64,000 nt of DNA from Paraburkholderia sp. Ac-20340 (GTDB lineage Bacteria > Pseudomonadota > Gammaproteobacteria > Burkholderiales > Burkholderiaceae): assembly GCF_017104965.1 (NCBI RefSeq), contig NZ_JAAGPR010000038.1, forward strand, positions 16,849-80,848. The letters run 5' to 3'. Under the pieces are notes generated by a model. The model saw nothing but the letters and a program-made list of their open reading frames with translations, did not search any database and was not told where the DNA came from. Made by a program: the position numbers and the translations under genes. Below, one piece after another: positions 62,292 through 64,000 of this stretch (positions within the stretch are counted from its first letter, which is position 1; each line of letters opens with the position of its first letter).

Positions 62292-63727
62292 ACGCCTGCC
62301 GATTCACCTTGCGTGCAGGCGTGATGGCGATTGCCGTTGCGCTTGCCGCCTGCTCGACCACCGCGCCCTATCAGCCGCCCAAAGTGGAGATTCCCACGCA
62401 CTATGCGGGCGCAACGTCGAACGCCGCGTGGAAACCCGCCTCGCCGGCCGATGCCGCGCCGCGTGGCGCGTGGTGGACCGTATTTGGCGACGCGGAACTG
62501 AACACGCTCGAAGCGCGCATCGACGTATCGAATCAAAGCGTGCGCAAAGCGCTCGCGAATCTGAACGAAGCGCGCGCGAGCACCGATTATCAGCGTGCCG
62601 GTTTTCTGCCGACGATTACCGCTGGCGTGGCGCAGGATCGCTATCGCACATCGGCGAACAAACAGGGATCGTCGCTTGCGGGCAAGACGATTCCCGATTA
62701 CAGCATGGGCGTGACGGCGACGTGGGAGCCCGACGTTTTCGGGCGTATTCGCGATGAAGTCACGAGCGCGAACGCGACGGCCCAGGCGAGCGCCTCCGAT
62801 CTGGAAGCGGTGCGGCTTTCGATGACTTCGCAACTGGCGGTGGACTACTTCAGCTTGCGCTCGCTCGATGCGCAAAAGCGCCTGCTCGACGATAGCGTGA
62901 CGGCTTATTCGCGTGCGCTGTCGATTGTTCAGGATCAGTTGCGTAATGGCGCAATCGACGCCTCGGCGGTCGCGCAGGCACAGGCGCAACTCGACAGTAC
63001 GCGCACGCAGGCGCGCGATATCGATGTGGCGCGTGCGCAGATGGAACACGCGATCGCTACGCTGATTGGCGAACCGGCTTCGATTTTTTCATTGCCGGCT
63101 GTTTCGGGGGCGCAGGGCGGGTTTCGTTTGCCGGAGATTCCGGCTGGGTTGCCGTCGCAGTTGATCGAGCGGCGGCCGGATATCGCGGCGGCCGAGCGGC
63201 GCGTTGCGGCGGCTAATGCGCAGATTGGTGCTGCGCATGCAGCGTTTTTTCCGGACCTTGTGTTGAGTGCTACCGCTGGGTTGGAGAGTTCAGTCTTTTC
63301 GCCGTGGTTGAGTGCGCCGAGTCTTTTCTGGGCGCTTGGGCCGCAACTCGTTGGCACGATTTTCGATGGCGGCAAGCGTACGGCTACGTTGCATGCGGCG
63401 ACTGCTCGTTATGACGGGACTGTGGCGGATTATCGGCAGGCAGTGCTTTCTGCGTTTGAACAGGTCGAGAATAATCTTTCGGCGCTTCAGGCGCTTGGGG
63501 ATGAGTCGGTTACGCAACAGCGTGCTGCGCTGGCCGCCAGGCAGGCTTTGGTGCTGACGACTAATCGGTTTAATGCGGGTGCGGTGAGTTATCTGGATGT
63601 GGTGACTTCGCAGACTATCGCGCTTGCGGATGAACGCGATGCGGTGGTTATCGAGGGGCGCAGGATGGAGGCTTGTGTGCGGTTGATTCAGGCGCTGGGT
63701 GGTGGGTGGAGTGAGGGTGGGGTTTAG
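62288..63727 (+). CDS. RND efflux outer-membrane channel, OprM/NodT family lipoprotein
   Basis: A 479-residue protein with a lipobox (VALAACST, Cys at about 22). Two outer-membrane-efflux repeats follow, with WWTVFGDAELNTLEARIDVSNQSVRKALANLNEARA and RRPDIAAAERRVAAANAQIGAAHAAFFPDLVLSA. It forms the trimeric exit duct. The overlap ATGA with the adaptor suggests coupled translation. The last 600 bp use visibly fewer G/C-ending codons than the rest of the gene. Confidence 0.93.
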   Translation: MNACRFTLRAGVMAIAVALAACSTTAPYQPPKVEIPTHYAGATSNAAWKPASPADAAPRGAWWTVFGDAELNTLEARIDVSNQSVRKALANLNEARASTDYQRAGFLPTITAGVAQDRYRTSANKQGSSLAGKTIPDYSMGVTATWEPDVFGRIRDEVTSANATAQASASDLEAVRLSMTSQLAVDYFSLRSLDAQKRLLDDSVTAYSRALSIVQDQLRNGAIDASAVAQAQAQLDSTRTQARDIDVARAQMEHAIATLIGEPASIFSLPAVSGAQGGFRLPEIPAGLPSQLIERRPDIAAAERRVAAANAQIGAAHAAFFPDLVLSATAGLESSVFSPWLSAPSLFWALGPQLVGTIFDGGKRTATLHAATARYDGTVADYRQAVLSAFEQVENNLSALQALGDESVTQQRAALAARQALVLTTNRFNAGAVSYLDVVTSQTIALADERDAVVIEGRRMEACVRLIQALGGGWSEGGV

Positions 63728-63847
63728 TTGTTGTTGTCGTCGTAGTTGGTGGTGGTGCGGGTTGGCATTTCCTTGTGTTCGTGTCGGTCTATTAGCGTTG
63801 CCCCTGTGCAGGGCGGCACTTACTTTCTTTGCGGCGGTGTATGGACT

Positions 63848-64000
63848 GGAGACATGGGTAACAGGTGTACGGAGACATGGGTAACACTTCGGACAAGTGA
63901 ATCGTCTGGAGCCGGCCATGCCGTGGAACCCGAGAGACACCATGAATCTGCGTCTGGAATTTGTTCATCTGGCTTTGCAGGAAGGCGCTAACCGGCGCGA
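63848..64000 (+). mobile_element. Left end of an IS481-family insertion sequence
   Basis: GGAGACATGGGTAACA occurs at 63848 and again at 63871 (23-bp period), directly before a transposase start. The sequence around the second copy (GTGTACGGAGACATGGGTAA) is typical of IS481-family ends. The element continues beyond the window, so its right end and target duplication cannot be checked. Confidence 0.75.
63918..64000 (+). CDS. IS481-family transposase, N-terminal fragment (cut by window edge)
   Basis: 27 codons are visible from ATG 63918 (MPWNPRDTMNLRLEFVHLAL, then QEGANRR). This matches the conserved N-terminus of IS481 transposases (MPW, about five residues, then a Met and a REFVxLAxxExAN-type helix), the start of their HTH. 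The DDE catalytic domain lies outside the window. An internal ATG at 63942 is also possible. Confidence 0.8.
   Translation, partial: MPWNPRDTMNLRLEFVHLALQEGANRR

Overview
The window is GC-rich Gram-negative chromosomal DNA of the Burkholderiaceae type (Paraburkholderia, Caballeronia or Burkholderia; a genus call is inference). This rests on several OmpC-like trimeric porins, a DUF4148-type small protein, MHS-family transporters, a three-subunit FAD/cytochrome c sugar-acid dehydrogenase and dense LysR/AraC regulation. No rRNA or tRNA gene was seen.

Layout. (1) 1-9.6 kb, minus strand: a periplasmic FAD dehydrogenase operon (small subunit, GMC flavoprotein, triheme cytochrome c, then a porin cut by the window edge) behind a perfect 20-bp LacI-type palindrome; then an SDR, a beta-propeller protein, an AroE-like dehydrogenase and an MHS transporter, facing a divergent LysR gene. 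(2) 9.7-16 kb: LysR, a YfcF-type glutathione transferase, a chemoreceptor, a small hypothetical protein and a CBS-PAS-GGDEF-EAL protein. (3) 16.1-17.8 kb: a secreted Gly/Ser-repeat protein. (4) 18.25-30.97 kb: a type I-F CRISPR-Cas locus. The genes cas1, cas2-3, csy1, csy2, csy3 and csy4 run on the minus strand between two arrays: array 1 (minus strand, 13 repeats) after csy4, and array 2 (plus strand, 37 repeats) divergent from cas1. (5) 31-38.6 kb: EamA transporter, hydrolase, Fur-box-controlled TonB receptor, metallo-beta-lactamase-fold protein and small secreted proteins. (6) 38.6-43.4 kb: porin-MFS-DUF3237 operon, divergent AraC regulator and a second DUF3237 gene. (7) 43.6-57.6 kb: a probable catabolic region with two hydrolases, LysR, a Rid protein, porin, polar amino-acid-type ABC transporter, flavin monooxygenase, SDR, MHS transporter and Asp/Glu-racemase-family protein. 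(8) 57.8-63.7 kb: a complete RND pump, adaptor and outer-membrane channel operon. (9) The right edge enters an IS481-family element.

Most interesting points. Cas1 appears to lack about 25 residues of its N-terminal domain in frame, while its catalytic residues are intact, so adaptation may be impaired although interference genes look complete. The two arrays use different repeat consensuses but share leader blocks at fixed distances from the first repeat. Array 2 holds two spacers differing at only 3 of 32 positions, and it ends in three decayed repeats that keep the exact 60-bp register into the stop codon of the next gene. A solitary I-F-like repeat lies between cas2-3 and csy1. Outside the CRISPR locus, a 33-bp promoter-like element (29/33 identical) precedes both the Rid/porin/ABC unit and the monooxygenase unit, suggesting one regulon.
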